Shown: positions 37,874 through 46,672 of the stretch, one piece after another | How positions within the stretch are numbered: position 1 is the first letter of the stretch | Layout of the letters: every line of letters begins with the position of its first letter | Assembly: GCA_016718265.1 (NCBI GenBank) | Contig: JADKDZ010000011.1 | Span: 62,001 to 126,000 of the forward strand | DNA: 64,000 nucleotides | Reading direction: 5' to 3' | Source of the DNA: Uliginosibacterium sp. | Lineage (GTDB): Bacteria; Pseudomonadota; Gammaproteobacteria; Burkholderiales; Rhodocyclaceae | Position numbers and translations under genes: made by a program | Notes under the pieces: model-generated | Databases searched by the model: none | The model's input: only the letters and a program-made list of their open reading frames with translations | Told to the model about the DNA's origin: nothing

Positions 37874-38732
37874 TGGAAACGACACACGACATCGTAGTGT
37901 TGGGCCTGCCCGGCTCCGGAAAGACGACCTTTCTCGCAGCTTTGTGGCACATCCTATCGGCCAACGAGGTTAACACGAAGCTAAGCCTGGTCAGGCTCAA
38001 GGCCGGCGAATCCACGCATCTCAACGAGATTGCGTCGCTGTGGCGGAGGGCGAAAGTCCAGGAGCGAACGCTTCATGCCGGTGAGCGTACGGTCACGATG
38101 TCCTTGCGCTCCGCCGGCGCACCTGAGTTTAAGCTGTCCTTCCCCGATCTTGCTGGCGAGTCGTTTCAACAGATGTGGGAAACCCGGGAGTGTTCGCCTG
38201 AGGTTGCTGCATCTCTTCGTAGTAATGGCGTATTGCTGTTCATACATGCAGACAAAATCAAGAGACCTGGGTGGATCGTCGATGACGCAGAAGCTGCTGA
38301 AGCTGCAGGATTACCGGTGGAGCCCGGAAATCCGGTCGCATGGAACGCACGCCTAGCGCCGACACAAGTCAAGCTCGTGGACCTGCTACAGTCCTTGGAG
38401 TCTCCGCCTTTAAGCGTGGGGCCACGCCGAGTTGCCATTGTCCTGTCCGCATGGGATCAAGCTAATGGCGCGGGCATGACTCCCGATGAATACCTCACTG
38501 CTCATCTGCCACTGCTTCGACAGTACTTAACACACGGCCTAAGCGAGACCTGGGTGGTGAAATTATTTGGCGTCAGCGCTCAAGGCGGTGTCATGACGAG
38601 GCAGGCAAGCCTGCAAAGGACGAGGCCCAGCGCATACGGGAGATGGATGTTCCTCGCAGCGCATTGCCGTAGTCTCAGCCGATGGGCAATCCCATGACCT
38701 GACGGAGCCACTCCAATGGCTACTGATCTGAG
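37873..38732 (+). CDS. P-loop GTPase (double-GTPase 1-like), interrupted frame
   Basis: About 285 residues. Opens directly with IVVLGLPGSGKTTFLAALWH (P-loop, about 7-26). Walker B/G3 is SFPDLAGESFQQMW (about 93-106). VAIVLSAWDQANG (about 190-202) occupies the base-specificity position, with AWD in place of a classical NKxD. Near 38590 the frame shifts twice; repaired sequence continues ADGQSHDLTEPLQWLLI to a stop at 38732. It is distinct from the preceding GTPase, which has a Cys cluster. The two GTPases follow each other with 1-base overlap, as in the predicted GAP1-type systems. Confidence 0.75.
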
Positions 38733-38739
38733 GTAGTCG

Positions 38740-40798
38740 TGGAGTCGTCGTATATCAAGCTGTACACGGATATTCGGAGGGCCACCGCCAATTCGCGTGC
38801 TCAGCCGAGCTGACTCCAAGTGATGCGCGCCTGCTCTTAGTGATGAGTGACGCGTCAGGATCGGGCGTGACTACGGAAGGTAATTCGTACCTAACTGGCT
38901 ACCCACTGCAGGAATCCGGGCTGTATGCACTCGCCCGGACCTGGCCTGCTCTGGAAATGTCGAGGCCGGGCTTGTTTGGACTCATACACTTTTCATTGAA
39001 TTTGCCGATTTGGCGCTCCTTGACAGTCCGTCACAGCTCTCCGCCCTATTCAAGCTTCCGTCTGTAGACTCTGCCCAATCCTTCGGCAACACCTTGCTCC
39101 TTGCGGAGACAGAATCGAGCAATAGCCGGCTCATGTCGAGTCAGCTGTCGTTGTTCGAGCGACTCGCGACGGCCTTGTACGAGCATCCTCATGACCAAGT
39201 GTGGGCTCGTGGGTTGAGCGACGGCTTCGTCGACGATGTGGTGCTACGTTTGTGGAACTTGCAATGGCCACGGCTGAGGCGGTCTTTCAGGTTCTGTACG
39301 CTGACAACTCGTGACCGCTCGCAAGAGGGAATGCTGTTTGATTTGCAGTTGTGTGGTGAGACAACCTCTAGGCTGCGATTCGCTAAGAACACTGATGGAG
39401 TTGAAGCAACCACGACATCCACCGAGCCTTGGCTTGCGCAGCTCGTTGATTACGCTAACCGCCCATATGCATCAGGGTTTCGTGAAGCACTACGCCTGCT
39501 GGGGACTGATATGCTTGGCGGTCGAGAATCTGTGAGGTCAATCTGCAGTTTGCAAGCGACCCTTGCCCAGCATGAGCCGTCTGCAGTGGCTGATGCCATC
39601 AGCTTGGTGACGCCCCAACACCGCTGTCGGCGTCTAAGGTCGCGAGGAGATGGTGGCAAGTGTCGCGCTGTCTCGGGGTGACATCCTCGACGATGCGGTG
39701 CTGAATTACGTTGTCGACAACTTGGATCTTGTCAGTGAACATGACCTCGCTGCCCATGGTCAGAAACTAGCGGGACACCTGCTCAAGGCAGCTCCGGGGA
39801 AACTGGCAGCGCTTATCGACGACGAACGGCTGTCGGTGCGAGTTTCGATGAAGGCAGCGGTTGAACGAATCGAGGCGAACGTTGTTGCCCAGAACCTGAA
39901 GGCGGGTGAGGACTGGGTACGGCCGCTATTGGCCGTACGCCCAGACCTTCCGGAAACTCCGGTGTTCTGGCAGCGGACCCAAGCAAAGCCGCGGACCTCC
40001 AACAGGCGGGCATCAAGCCGCAGGCCGAAGCTCAGCTTGCAGCTGCAGTTCTTGGCCTTAACGACCAGCTTTCAATTGAGTCGGTCGCCCGGGTCTTTGG
40101 ATCGGCTTCGGTACTCAAATGCGTTCAACAGTTGCTGGCGGAGGAGCGCGACGTTAGCGAGTTGCGAAGGTGGGTCAAGGAGGTCTGTCATCAACCAGAA
40201 GCTGTGGCTTCCTTCTTATCTCACACTCTAGCGTTGAACCCGCGCTTAGTTTCGTGTATCGCGGCCGAGCTCGCGCCAGATGCGGTGCCGAACGATTACG
40301 GTGTCGACCCATGAGTTGACGGCCTTGACAATGGTGAAGCAGGAAAGCGGCCAACTGCCAATCGAATTGCAAGCTTACGGATTCACCCGCGCCCTGAGCG
40401 GGCGGTCCAGAAGCGTAGGCCCACTGCTGTGTTTGACGTTTGAACCGCTGCATGGCGCTGCAACTGAAGGACAGTTGTCTTCGAGTATTTCGGAGCAACT
40501 ACGCGACAGCCTTCCTTGGGTCCGCTCCTCAGACTCCTGGGATGTCGCACTCAGACTTAGGCTGGCCGCGGTGAAGCGGTGCGTTGAGGCGCCTGTGGAG
40601 CCGGAAGACTACGTTGCGCTTGCGTCGACGGATGGTCTCTTCAATATGATCCTCGACGCAACAGGGGACCATTGGGGTGGCAAACGCTATCTCAAATGGG
40701 TCAAGGAGGCGATGGGGGCGTCGGCCGATCCTCAGCGAAGAACTCGCAGCCGCTTGGTTAATGGGTACCTTGAAAAGCACTCTAAGTGGTGGAGTTAG
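38740..40798 (+). CDS. GTPase-associated protein 1 (GAP1)-like protein, heavily interrupted frame
   Basis: About 680 residues in at least five frame segments. The N terminus reads VYQAVHGYSEGHRQFACSAE, then VMSDASG, YLTGYPLQESGLYALARTW and RPG-VWTHTLFIEFADLALL. This is the characteristic opening of the GAP1 N-terminal domain type 2 as I recall it. Further segments: LSLFERLATALYEHPHDQVW (from about 39145), ILDDAVLNYVVDNLDLVSEH (from about 39690), LSIESVARVFGSASVLKCVQ (about 40070), VDALTMVKQESGQLPIELQA-like (about 40315), ending EKHSKWWS at 40798. Another frame stays open to 40961, so the end is uncertain. No start codon is in frame near 38740, another sign of indels. Confidence 0.7.
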
Positions 40799-41001
40799 GC
40801 TAACCGCGTCTATCAACTACGATGTACGGCAATGCGGCCGGAATTTGCCGAAGCCCCGCCTCAAGAATACGCTAGCGGTCACTCATCGACACCTTGCGGG
40901 CTTGCGCGATCCGGTGCTATGCGATCATTGGCTGCGCCGACATCGAATGCGCGCAGTCTAAGCAGTGATTCATACCTAACACCCGCAACCGAAGAGGCAA
41001 C

Positions 41002-41850
41002 ATGACCATTCAATACACGGCGGATCTCGACAAGCGCGTCCATGCGGCCATCGCACCACTGTTCGCAACCGACATGGTGCTCAGCCAAGGCCATAGCGAT
41101 GCCGCGCTCAATGCGACGGTGACCTTTGTGCGGCGCAATGGACAGATCTACGCCCTCACATGTCATCATGTCTTGGAAGCGTTTCGCCTCGAAGCGATTA
41201 AGCGGAACCACCCACTCGCGCCGTCAGTTCACTTCGGGAGGAGCATTCTTCAGTTCAAGACGCTTCACGAAAACGTCATCCGATGGACGTTTCGAAGCTG
41301 CCGTGACTTCCCGGATCCCCAAATAGCCAAGGAAGCCGCTACGCTCAATCGCTTCAATGAGGTGAACGCGACGCGCCCCGACATCGCGATCGCAGATGTT
41401 TCACCGGAAACCTGGCAGATGTTCAATGCGGCCAGACCTATGGAGCCAATTGATCTCGATGCTTGGATCGAGCCTCCCTGGAGTGATCTACTCCCCATGT
41501 GGGCGGCGTTTGGTTTCCCAAACGGCCACAAGTATTTAGAAGGAGACAAGGTAGTAGCACCCATGCCCCGGATCACCGTCGAGTTGCAGAGCTCATCGCC
41601 TCAGCAGCGCGAAGACTTCACACTTTGCTCGCCGTTGGAGCGTGAGCATGGATTTGGCTTCAGCGGCATCAGTGGTGGACCGGTGCTGGCCGAGTCGGGG
41701 GCAGACCAGCGATTCTACTTCACCGGCCTAGTCTTCGAAGGCATGCCCAGCAGTGTCCAGCCATCAGGCGACGCAGAGGCATTTCTCGGCCCCAAGGACA
41801 TCTTCCTGCTCGGTTACCTGCTGACGCCGGAGCGGTTCGACAGCTGGTGA
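41002..41850 (+). CDS. Trypsin-fold serine protease of the GTPase cassette
   Basis: 282 residues, uninterrupted. GAGG precedes the ATG by 5 bases. The catalytic triad can be read: His in ALTCHHVLEA (H55 or H56), Asp in RPDIAIADV (D127), Ser in FSGISGGPVL (S224). There is no signal peptide, so it is cytosolic, unlike housekeeping HtrA/Deg proteases, and it lacks PDZ domains. Trypsin-like proteases are a known effector or signalling class in GTPase- and STAND-centred defence loci. It is the last gene of the run, about 200 bases after the GAP1-like gene. Its target is unknown. Confidence 0.8.
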   Translation: MTIQYTADLDKRVHAAIAPLFATDMVLSQGHSDAALNATVTFVRRNGQIYALTCHHVLEAFRLEAIKRNHPLAPSVHFGRSILQFKTLHENVIRWTFRSCRDFPDPQIAKEAATLNRFNEVNATRPDIAIADVSPETWQMFNAARPMEPIDLDAWIEPPWSDLLPMWAAFGFPNGHKYLEGDKVVAPMPRITVELQSSSPQQREDFTLCSPLEREHGFGFSGISGGPVLAESGADQRFYFTGLVFEGMPSSVQPSGDAEAFLGPKDIFLLGYLLTPERFDSW

Positions 41851-42015
41851 TCTGCTGCGAAGTACGGGGTGCAGATCAGCCTTACTCTGTCTTAGTCAAT
41901 CACCCGAGCGCTGTTCGCTTTACCCATCCCACCACAACAGCCGCTCAATGCGCGGGACTGGCCGACCGCAATCAGCCTTGAGCCGACATCGTCGATTATT
42001 GCCTTGACCGACCGC

Positions 42016-42187
42016 TTATTGATCCGGCCTGATTTTGTTTGAACTTTTCTGCACAAGCCCATGGCCGTAGCCCGGCATGAAGCGCAGCGGAATCCGGGGC
42101 TTTATCGGCAACAAAGGGACTATCTCCCGGATTCCGCTGCGCTGCATCCAGACTACCAACTTCAAACTTCACCTGGCCGGATCAATA
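42016..42187. repeat. Nested palindromes: REP-like repeat inside an outer inverted repeat
   Basis: Inner palindrome: left arm 42067-42098 and right arm 42126-42157, with an 18-bp perfect core AGCGCAGCGGAATCCGGG and outer GTAG/CTAC ends. This core is the type of dispersed REP/BIME sequence common in betaproteobacterial intergenic DNA. Around it a second pair, TTATTGATCCGGCC (42016-42029) and GGCCGGATCAATA (42175-42187), forms an outer inverted repeat. The whole fills most of the gap after the protease gene. Confidence 0.65.
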
Positions 42188-42213
42188 GGCCGACCTGCAG
42201 TCGCCTATAGAAG

Positions 42214-43379
42214 TTAAGTTACAGCAATAAAACTACAAAACCCAACTTCACCATGCTTGAAGACCACATCATGCAACACGTAGCTCAGCTGCGAGCGCGG
42301 TAGATGAAAGTTTCGTTTAAATCCCTTGACCTCCCACGTTTCGGCCCGAGCTTTGTCTGCATAGCGCTGGCAATTTCCGATGAGGGCGTTGGCGGCGTGC
42401 TGTGGTCCGGAGGTTCCCACGAACCATATAGTCTACCGCGCGGGTGGCTGCGTTCCAGATGAGTTGGTAGCACTGTGAAACCGAATGGTCACGCAGCAGG
42501 TTGTCGAGCAGGGTAGTCAGAGCTGTGCTGCTTGGCATCGGGAGATTTCGTGTCATGACTGCGTAAGTGCAATACTCCCGGCACTCGGCCATTGCCAGCT
42601 GTTTCCAGAGCCCGTGTGCGCCTTCGTGCCAACCTTCTGGCCAAGCCTTGTTTGCCGCGAGCAGCTCCAATCGTTTGACGAAATCCGGAGCGCTTGGAAG
42701 CAGCAAGCTCCAACATACCTTACGCCAGTCCCAATGAGGTGGTCTCCCCGGTACGAGGGTGAAGGCGTCTGGCGCTGAGTCCAGTGATGGCGCAATCAAC
42801 GTGTTGTTGATAAGTATGCCTAACAAGTATTCTGTGATGCAAGTATCGTGAGGCGTGTACGGGACAGGAGATGCTCCAAGACTACCGATAGTTGCGCTAT
42901 TCATCCAGCCACCGCACCGTATTAAGCTCAGCAGCGCTACTGCGGCTTCTGCGCTGAGATGTTCTGGCTCAATCTGTGTGATCTCGTAGTGCCAGTTGGC
43001 TGCGCAGAATTCCGCGACCGATCGCGTTGGCGCTGCCTTAGCGTCGCAGCCTCATTGGCTCGTTTTGCACGACAGCTGGGCAACTGCACCCTTCACGCTC
43101 GATGTGCATACAACTCGAACAACGAACTGTTGACCGCTGACTTTGTGGGAACGAAGAGCGTGAGCCCCTGCGTTTGATCAGCGGTGCGGCGCATGCAGGG
43201 CAATCAATGCCGACTTGCTCGGGCGGAAACTGACGACATAGCGCGCTTGGCGCGCATTGAATTTCGAACTCACCAAGCAAGCTTGTGACGTGCTCGCCCG
43301 CGTAGTAACGATACATGAGCGTCTGAACTTGTTCTGGTGTGAGGTGTGACAGGGCAGGGGATGGCGATTCTTCGCTCAT
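42214..43379 (-). CDS. Zinc-ribbon protein of unknown function, interrupted frame
   Basis: About 385 residues if repaired. N-terminal segment from the ATG at 43379 (MSEESPSPALSHLTPEQVQT) has a GIDCPACAAPLIKRRG knuckle (about 57-72) and CSSCMHIEREGCSCP, a likely four-Cys zinc ribbon. After a frame change near 43030 it continues CAANWHYEITQIEPEHLSAE, then the long helical part from MNSATIGSLG (42904) with ILINNTLIAPSLDS. A last change near 42415 leads to a C terminus ending EVGFCSFIAVT at 42214. It is divergent from an XRE regulator with a shared control region. Family not recognised; a defence- or stress-related role is only a guess from context. Confidence 0.5.
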
Positions 43380-43400
43380 GACTAAAGCTCTCTGGTTGAA

Positions 43401-43440
43401 GGTGACCAGAAAATATACGGTGACGGGCCGGTATTGTCAC
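43401..43440. promoter_or_regulatory. Candidate operator between zinc-ribbon gene and XRE regulator
   Basis: GTGAC (43420-43424) and GTCAC (43436-43440) form an inverted repeat with 11 bases between. A further palindromic GGTGACC is at 43401-43407. Both genes start within about 45 bases, so one repressor could control both. Confidence 0.4.
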
Positions 43441-43485
43441 TTATAGAGCGTCGCCTTAAAGAAGGCTGGTTTCTAGCATCGCAGA

Positions 43486-43719
43486 ATGGAAACCACGCTA
43501 ACCGCCGAACAGCAATCCGATCTACGCAAGTTTGGCCAACGCCTAGCTATATTGCGCAAGGAGCGTGGTTGGTCGCAGGAGCGCCTTGCTTTGGAAAGCG
43601 GGTTGGCTCGCAGCTATCTTGGTGGTGTTGAGCGTGGGCAACGCAATCTTGCCTTGCTGAATATCTTGAAAATTGCTCGAACCCTGGAGTGCGATCCTGG
43701 GGAGCTTTTCAAGCTGTGA
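43486..43719 (+). CDS. XRE/Cro-type transcriptional regulator
   Basis: 77 residues, essentially a single helix-turn-helix: FGQRLAILRKERGWSQERLA (about 12-31) then ESGLARSYLGGVERGQRN (about 33-50) and a C-terminal helix ending CDPGELFKL. Size and layout are like controller proteins of restriction-modification and defence loci. It probably regulates itself and the divergent zinc-ribbon gene. No clear ribosome site; the ATG at 43486 fits the domain start. Confidence 0.82.
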   Translation: METTLTAEQQSDLRKFGQRLAILRKERGWSQERLALESGLARSYLGGVERGQRNLALLNILKIARTLECDPGELFKL

Positions 43720-44061
43720 CCGATACGACTGTCAGATCCGTAGCTGATCCGATTAGGGGCATGGTCATCAAATTGACCGTATCAGGATGAGCAGCAGATT
43801 TTCCGTGAAGGAGCGGCGGGGCGACTGACGCGCCAACAGTCTCCTTTTAGGTCCTGTAAGTAGCGACATCAAAGGTGAGCGAATTCGGAGTGAACACGGA
43901 ATCTGTCATCACAGCAGAGACTGCCGACTGCAGCGTAACCACTAGGGGTGTGACCGGGATGAAGCAAAAATTAGGACTTTCGATTCATAACACCATGTTT
44001 TAATTGTCTTTATTTCTTAACTCTTCGCTAAGCAGTTACGCATATGAACTCTCATGCAATG
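43720..44061. other. Intergenic region without recognisable gene
   Basis: About 340 bases between the XRE gene and the end of the KfrA-like gene. No convincing frame, hairpin terminator or repeat was found; base composition becomes AT-rich near 43960-44030. Confidence 0.35.
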
Positions 44062-45081
44062 TCACGACTCGCTCTTGGAATGCCGTAACTCGGCCAATTG
44101 CGCGCGCAACCCGGCGAGTAAAGTGTCCTGTCCATCTCGAATGACCAGAAGCTGAGCTCGCTCGATTTCCAGCTGCCGCAATTGTTCATCGCGCTGCACC
44201 AGCACCTCGTGAAGCTGCTGCTTGGCAGTAGCTGCCTGGTCAGCGCGCTCCGTCAGCGTGGCTACAGCATGATCACGCTCTGAGATAACCCGACGAAGTT
44301 CGTCCGTCAGCGTCTCCGCTCTATGCAACTGGCTTTCTGCCTGATGCAGAGATTTTGTGGCTGCGGCCAGTTCGGCTGTGGTTTTGGCTAGTTCGCCGTA
44401 GAGCTTTGTGATTTCGCCCTGCTTCGCCGACAGGGATTGATTGCTTGCCCGAAGTTCTGCCTGGAGCTGCTGAACCTGTTGTTCGTGGCGTCGCTGATCC
44501 TGATCGCGCTGCTCCTTGATGGATTCCCGGTAGTGCTCCAGGGCTGTGCGAGCATGCAGATGCTTCTCTTCGAGTGACTGCCGGTGCGCTTCGTTGTCGC
44601 GTAGGCGCTCCGCCATGTCTTGAACTTGCTGCGTCAGTCGTTCGCCTTCCATGCGCGCGGCCGTCAACAGCTGGCCAGACTGCGCGTGGGCATCGCGTTC
44701 ATCGGCAAGTAACTGGACGGATTCCGCCAATCGAGCCTTTGTGGCGGCAAGTTCTTGTTGGAGTTTTTCTGTTTCGCTCGCTTGCTGCTGACGCTGAATG
44801 TCCCATGCTGCGCGGGTCTCCGCGATACGGGCATCCGCCTCGTCGTTGAGTCGAGCAGACAATCGTCCCACCAGGTCTTGCAGCGCTTCGCTGACCGCGA
44901 TTCCGCCTCCAACCCCACCACCTTCCTCTTCTTCCAGTTCTTTCAAGTAACGGTGGATGGTGGTTTTTGAACCGGTCCCCAGTTCTGCTCGTACTGCATC
45001 GATTGAGGGGTACTTTCCTTGAACGATGAGCGCATCGCGCGCTTTCTTCACCTCTGACTTGTATAGCCCGCTTCTAGCCAT
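44062..45081 (-). CDS. KfrA-like coiled-coil DNA-binding protein
   Basis: 339 residues. N-terminal domain SEVKKARDALIVQGKYPSID followed by ELGTGSKTTIHRYLKELE (about 36-53) is the KfrA_N helix-turn-helix. The rest (about 70-330) is an almost continuous coiled coil rich in Gln, Glu, Leu and Ala. On IncP plasmids KfrA represses its own gene and helps stable inheritance; chromosomal copies mark integrated plasmid-like or ICE segments. An inverted repeat stands upstream. Here it borders the metal-resistance island. Confidence 0.85.
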   Translation of the reverse strand: MARSGLYKSEVKKARDALIVQGKYPSIDAVRAELGTGSKTTIHRYLKELEEEEGGGVGGGIAVSEALQDLVGRLSARLNDEADARIAETRAAWDIQRQQQASETEKLQQELAATKARLAESVQLLADERDAHAQSGQLLTAARMEGERLTQQVQDMAERLRDNEAHRQSLEEKHLHARTALEHYRESIKEQRDQDQRRHEQQVQQLQAELRASNQSLSAKQGEITKLYGELAKTTAELAAATKSLHQAESQLHRAETLTDELRRVISERDHAVATLTERADQAATAKQQLHEVLVQRDEQLRQLEIERAQLLVIRDGQDTLLAGLRAQLAELRHSKSES

Positions 45082-45108
45082 GGTATCGATTCCCTGCTGT
45101 TTATTTCA

Positions 45109-45132
45109 TACTAGATACGTACCATGCTAGTA
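45109..45132. promoter_or_regulatory. Candidate KfrA-like autoregulatory operator
   Basis: TACTAG (45109-45114) and CTAGTA (45127-45132) are inverted with a 12-base spacer, 28-51 bases upstream of the start codon. A partial third copy TACTAT follows at about 45135. Position and symmetry fit an autoregulatory site. Confidence 0.45.
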
Positions 45133-45342
45133 CATACTATTTCAAAGTCAAGTCGGGTCATAATTTCGGGTAAAGATGAAGCGCGATAATAGGGAGTTAT
45201 CACGCATTAAGTGCGAGTTGTTCGGCCGAGTGCTCTGCCACGGTACGCACTCGCCAAACTCAGCAAGATAAATTGCGGGTTTGGATAGGAGAAGCGCGTA
45301 ACCTAAAGCTACTGTGGACTTTGGAGTCTATGAGGAAGTGGC

Positions 45343-45774
45343 ATGAAAATCGGCGAGTTGGCACAGATTGCGCAATGCACGGTCGAGACCGTGCGCTACT
45401 ACGAGAAGGAAGGCTTACTGCCGTCGCCGGCACGCACAGCAGGCAACTTCCGCCTCTATGGCCTTGGCCACGTCGAGCGGCTACGTTTCATCCGAAATTG
45501 CCGTGCGCTGGATATGAGTCATGACGAGATTCGTACTCTTCTGGGTCTGGCTGATCGCCCCAGCGAAGGTTGCGGCGCCGTCAACGCGATCTTTGATCAG
45601 CACATTGTCCACGTCGATGAGCGCATCCGTGAACTGATGCAACTCAAGGCTCAATTGAGCGGATTGCGCCACCGTTGCGAGGCGGAACAGGCGGTTGACC
45701 ACTGCGGCATTTTGCAGGGGCTTGCTGCTATGGATACCGAAGCCAGACCGGAACGCCAGACCCACCTGCAATGA
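45343..45774 (+). CDS. cadR: MerR family Cd(II)/Pb(II)-responsive regulator (CadR/PbrR type)
   Basis: 143 residues. N-terminal winged helix MKIGELAQIAQCTVETVRYY and GLLPSPARTAGNFRLYG is typical MerR. The metal-binding cysteines sit at C77 (SEGCGAVN), C112 (RHRC) and C121 (DHCGIL), the CadR/PbrR pattern rather than MerR or CueR. GAGGAAG precedes the ATG. It is expected to activate the P-type ATPase and possibly other genes of the island; a matching operator is at 56412-56442. No clear MerR-type operator is seen at its own promoter. The following YnfA-like gene overlaps or closely follows. Confidence 0.88.
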   Translation: MKIGELAQIAQCTVETVRYYEKEGLLPSPARTAGNFRLYGLGHVERLRFIRNCRALDMSHDEIRTLLGLADRPSEGCGAVNAIFDQHIVHVDERIRELMQLKAQLSGLRHRCEAEQAVDHCGILQGLAAMDTEARPERQTHLQ

Positions 45775-45824
45775 CGTACGCTGACGTGCACTTCCCCCGA
45801 TATCCATCATCGTCATTCGCACTC

Positions 45825-46157
45825 ATGACACCACTGCAAACCATCGGGCTGTACGCCCTGACCGCCTGTGCCGAACTGCTCGGCTGCTATCTGCCGTACC
45901 TGTGGTTGAAGAAGGAAGCGTCGATCTGGTGGCTGCTGCCTGCCGCAGCAAGTCTGGCGCTCTTCGCGTGGCTGCTGACCTTGCATCCCCACCCCGCCGG
46001 ACGCGTCTATGCAGCTTATGGCGGGGTGTACGTCGCCGTGTCAGTGCTGTGGTTATGGCTGGCCGATGGCGTCTTGCCGGATCGCTGGGACATTACGGGC
46101 AGCCTGCTGGTGCTGGCGGGAGCCACGCTCATCTACTTCGCGCCGCGCACCGCGTAA
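45825..46157 (+). CDS. YnfA/UPF0060 family membrane protein
   Basis: 110 residues with four hydrophobic helices. TIGLYALTACAELLGCYLPY at the N terminus and RVYAAYGGVYVAVSVLWLWL in the middle are the family signature. The family resembles small multidrug transporters, and members occur in metal islands; the substrate is unknown. An alternative start at 45771 overlaps the cadR stop (ATGA) and would add 18 residues; the inner ATG fits homologues better, but has no ribosome site. Confidence 0.85.
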   Translation: MTPLQTIGLYALTACAELLGCYLPYLWLKKEASIWWLLPAAASLALFAWLLTLHPHPAGRVYAAYGGVYVAVSVLWLWLADGVLPDRWDITGSLLVLAGATLIYFAPRTA

Positions 46158-46177
46158 AGTTGCGTCACGAAATATTC

Positions 46178-46207
46178 TTGATGCAGCGCAAATGTTTCCG
46201 CTAGACT
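46178..46207 (+). promoter_or_regulatory. Candidate promoter of the first czcI-like gene
   Basis: TTGATG (46178-46183), 18-base spacer, TAGACT (46202-46207), ten bases before the czcI start. Several positions are shared with the second czcI upstream region (48885-48913). Confidence 0.45.
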
Positions 46208-46216
46208 CGGCCCCCG

Positions 46217-46565
46217 ATGAAACGCCTCTTGCAGATCCTCTTCGTGTTGTTGTTGTCGGTGCAGTCCGTCTGGGCGGCAGTTGATACCTATTGCCAGGCT
46301 GAGGTGACAATCAGTGGTGCGCACTGCGCGGACGACTGCCTGCTGAAGCAAACGTCTGATCCATCCAGTCCCGATGGCACAAACACCGTCTCCCACGACG
46401 GTGATTGCTCGCCCTGCCATGCCGGTCATGTCTTGGTTTTGCCTGATTTTTTATGTGCGGGCCTTTGCAAAAGCGAGTCTGTCACCCATCGCGTTCGCAC
46501 ATTTCTCTGAAGTTCTCTCTCCTGCCACGCGGCCTGAACGGCCTAAGTGGTTCGCGCTCGCCTGA
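46217..46565 (+). CDS. czcI: CzcI-like periplasmic protein, first copy, interrupted frame
   Basis: Signal peptide MKRLLQILFVLLLSVQSVWA, then CQAEVTISGAHCADDC, DGDCSPCHAGH and, after a frame change near 46440, a C terminus RPERPKWFALA. The CzcI family is defined by the signal peptide ending in W-A-A, the DCxxCHxGH block and RPERPxWxALA at the end. It is thought to modulate metal efflux gene expression. About 115 residues when repaired. Confidence 0.7.
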
Positions 46566-46672
46566 GGCGGGCGCGCGGTTCCTTCTCGTAGCGCCCATTG
46601 AAAAGATGGCTTCCAGCCTGACGCTGGAAGGTCTGCATTCATCTGTACGCTAGTTGCGTGCAAGAGGTGGGA

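Noticed and set aside
45250..45343. Possible MerR-type operator in front of cadR
   Set aside because: ACTGTGGACTTTGGAGT lacks the symmetric ACTCTG-type dyad and a -35/-10 pair with 19-20 base spacing; not enough to call.
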